Shown here piece after piece: positions 6,542 to 6,764 of a stretch of DNA of 6,764 bases. How positions within the stretch are numbered: position 1 is the first letter of the stretch; each line of letters starts with the position of its first letter. The notes beneath the pieces are model-generated. The model did no database searches and was not told the origin of the DNA. It saw only the letters and a list, made by a program, of their open reading frames with translations. Source of the stretch: Proteiniphilum sp. (GTDB taxonomy: Bacteria > Bacteroidota > Bacteroidia > Bacteroidales > Dysgonomonadaceae); NCBI GenBank assembly GCA_012728465.1, contig JAAYFB010000206.1, positions 1-6,764 of the forward strand. The letters are read 5' to 3'. The position numbers and the translations under genes were made by a program.

Positions 6542-6764
6542 TTATTTCATTAACCCCTCCGCTTCGCTCGTCCCCTTTGAAAAAGTGGACAGTGGCTGTC
6601 TGCAAACAGATTAGTATTGCTACAATATCATGAACTCTCAATCATTGATTAATACACAATGATGAAATGTTGATGTGCACCATTCTTCCCTTTTTTAAAG
6701 GGAAGTGCCCGAAGGGGGATGGGTTAATAATAAATGTCCTAACATTTTTCCCATATAATTAATA
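6542..6764 (+). repeat. Right copy of the palindromic direct repeat, cut by the window end
   Basis: This matches 5863-6085 base for base at an offset of 679, apart from 12 substitutions. The palindrome core is 6550-6727, with arms 6550-6588 and 6680-6727; the 9-bp CTTCCCTTT/AAAGGGAAG hairpin is unchanged at 6685-6705. It starts 28 nt after the DUF559 stop codon. Identity holds through the last 24 bases of the window, so the repeat may continue. In the left copy this is the point where the DUF559 leader begins. Confidence 0.93.

Noticed and set aside
5863..6764. CRISPR array
   Set aside because: There are only two long repeats, 456 bp apart with a protein gene between them; there is no set of short, evenly spaced repeats and no cas gene.
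5863..6764. Classical insertion sequence with a DDE transposase
   Set aside because: The only gene inside is a DUF559 nuclease-like protein; no transposase and no target duplication is identifiable. The flanking repeats are direct and internally palindromic.

Overview
The window looks like chromosomal DNA from a member of the Bacteroidota, probably Bacteroidales-like, though the genus cannot be fixed. It is AT-rich, its genes lack Shine-Dalgarno sequences, and several starts are preceded by Bacteroidota-type -7 boxes (TAnnTTTG). It also carries families typical of that phylum: a peptidase-regulatory-like/plug/OMP_b-brl_3 outer-membrane protein, a DUF4377 lipoprotein and a DUF559 endonuclease-like gene between palindromic repeats.

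Layout. Positions 1-594 (+) hold the 3' part of a probable lipoprotein with two tandem DUF4377-like domains; its frame is open to the window edge and contains a lipobox-like cysteine. Positions 745-1107 (-) encode a small DUF2200 protein, convergent with the lipoprotein. A 210-bp divergent intergenic region leads to 1318-3792 (+), an 824-residue TonB-receptor-like outer-membrane protein. A strong hairpin terminator follows, then a promoter box and trmD (3909-4583), encoding tRNA (guanine37-N1)-methyltransferase. After a second terminator comes 4650-5843, a fosmidomycin-resistance-type (Fsr) MFS transporter with a TTG start. The first three genes and trmD look like separate transcription units; there is no obvious shared pathway.

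The right end is the unusual part. A small PD-(D/E)XK-type DUF559 gene (6130-6513) lies between two direct copies (5863-6085 and 6542-6764) of a repeat of at least 223 bp. The copies differ at 12 positions with no indels. Each copy is an imperfect palindrome that begins with TTAACCC, ends with GGGTTAA and contains several small hairpins. The second copy is still identical in register at the last base of the window, so its true end is not visible. The arrangement of a nuclease gene flanked by palindromes resembles in outline the REP/RAYT systems, but with an unrelated enzyme. It is the best candidate here for an under-described mobile or self-maintaining genetic module.
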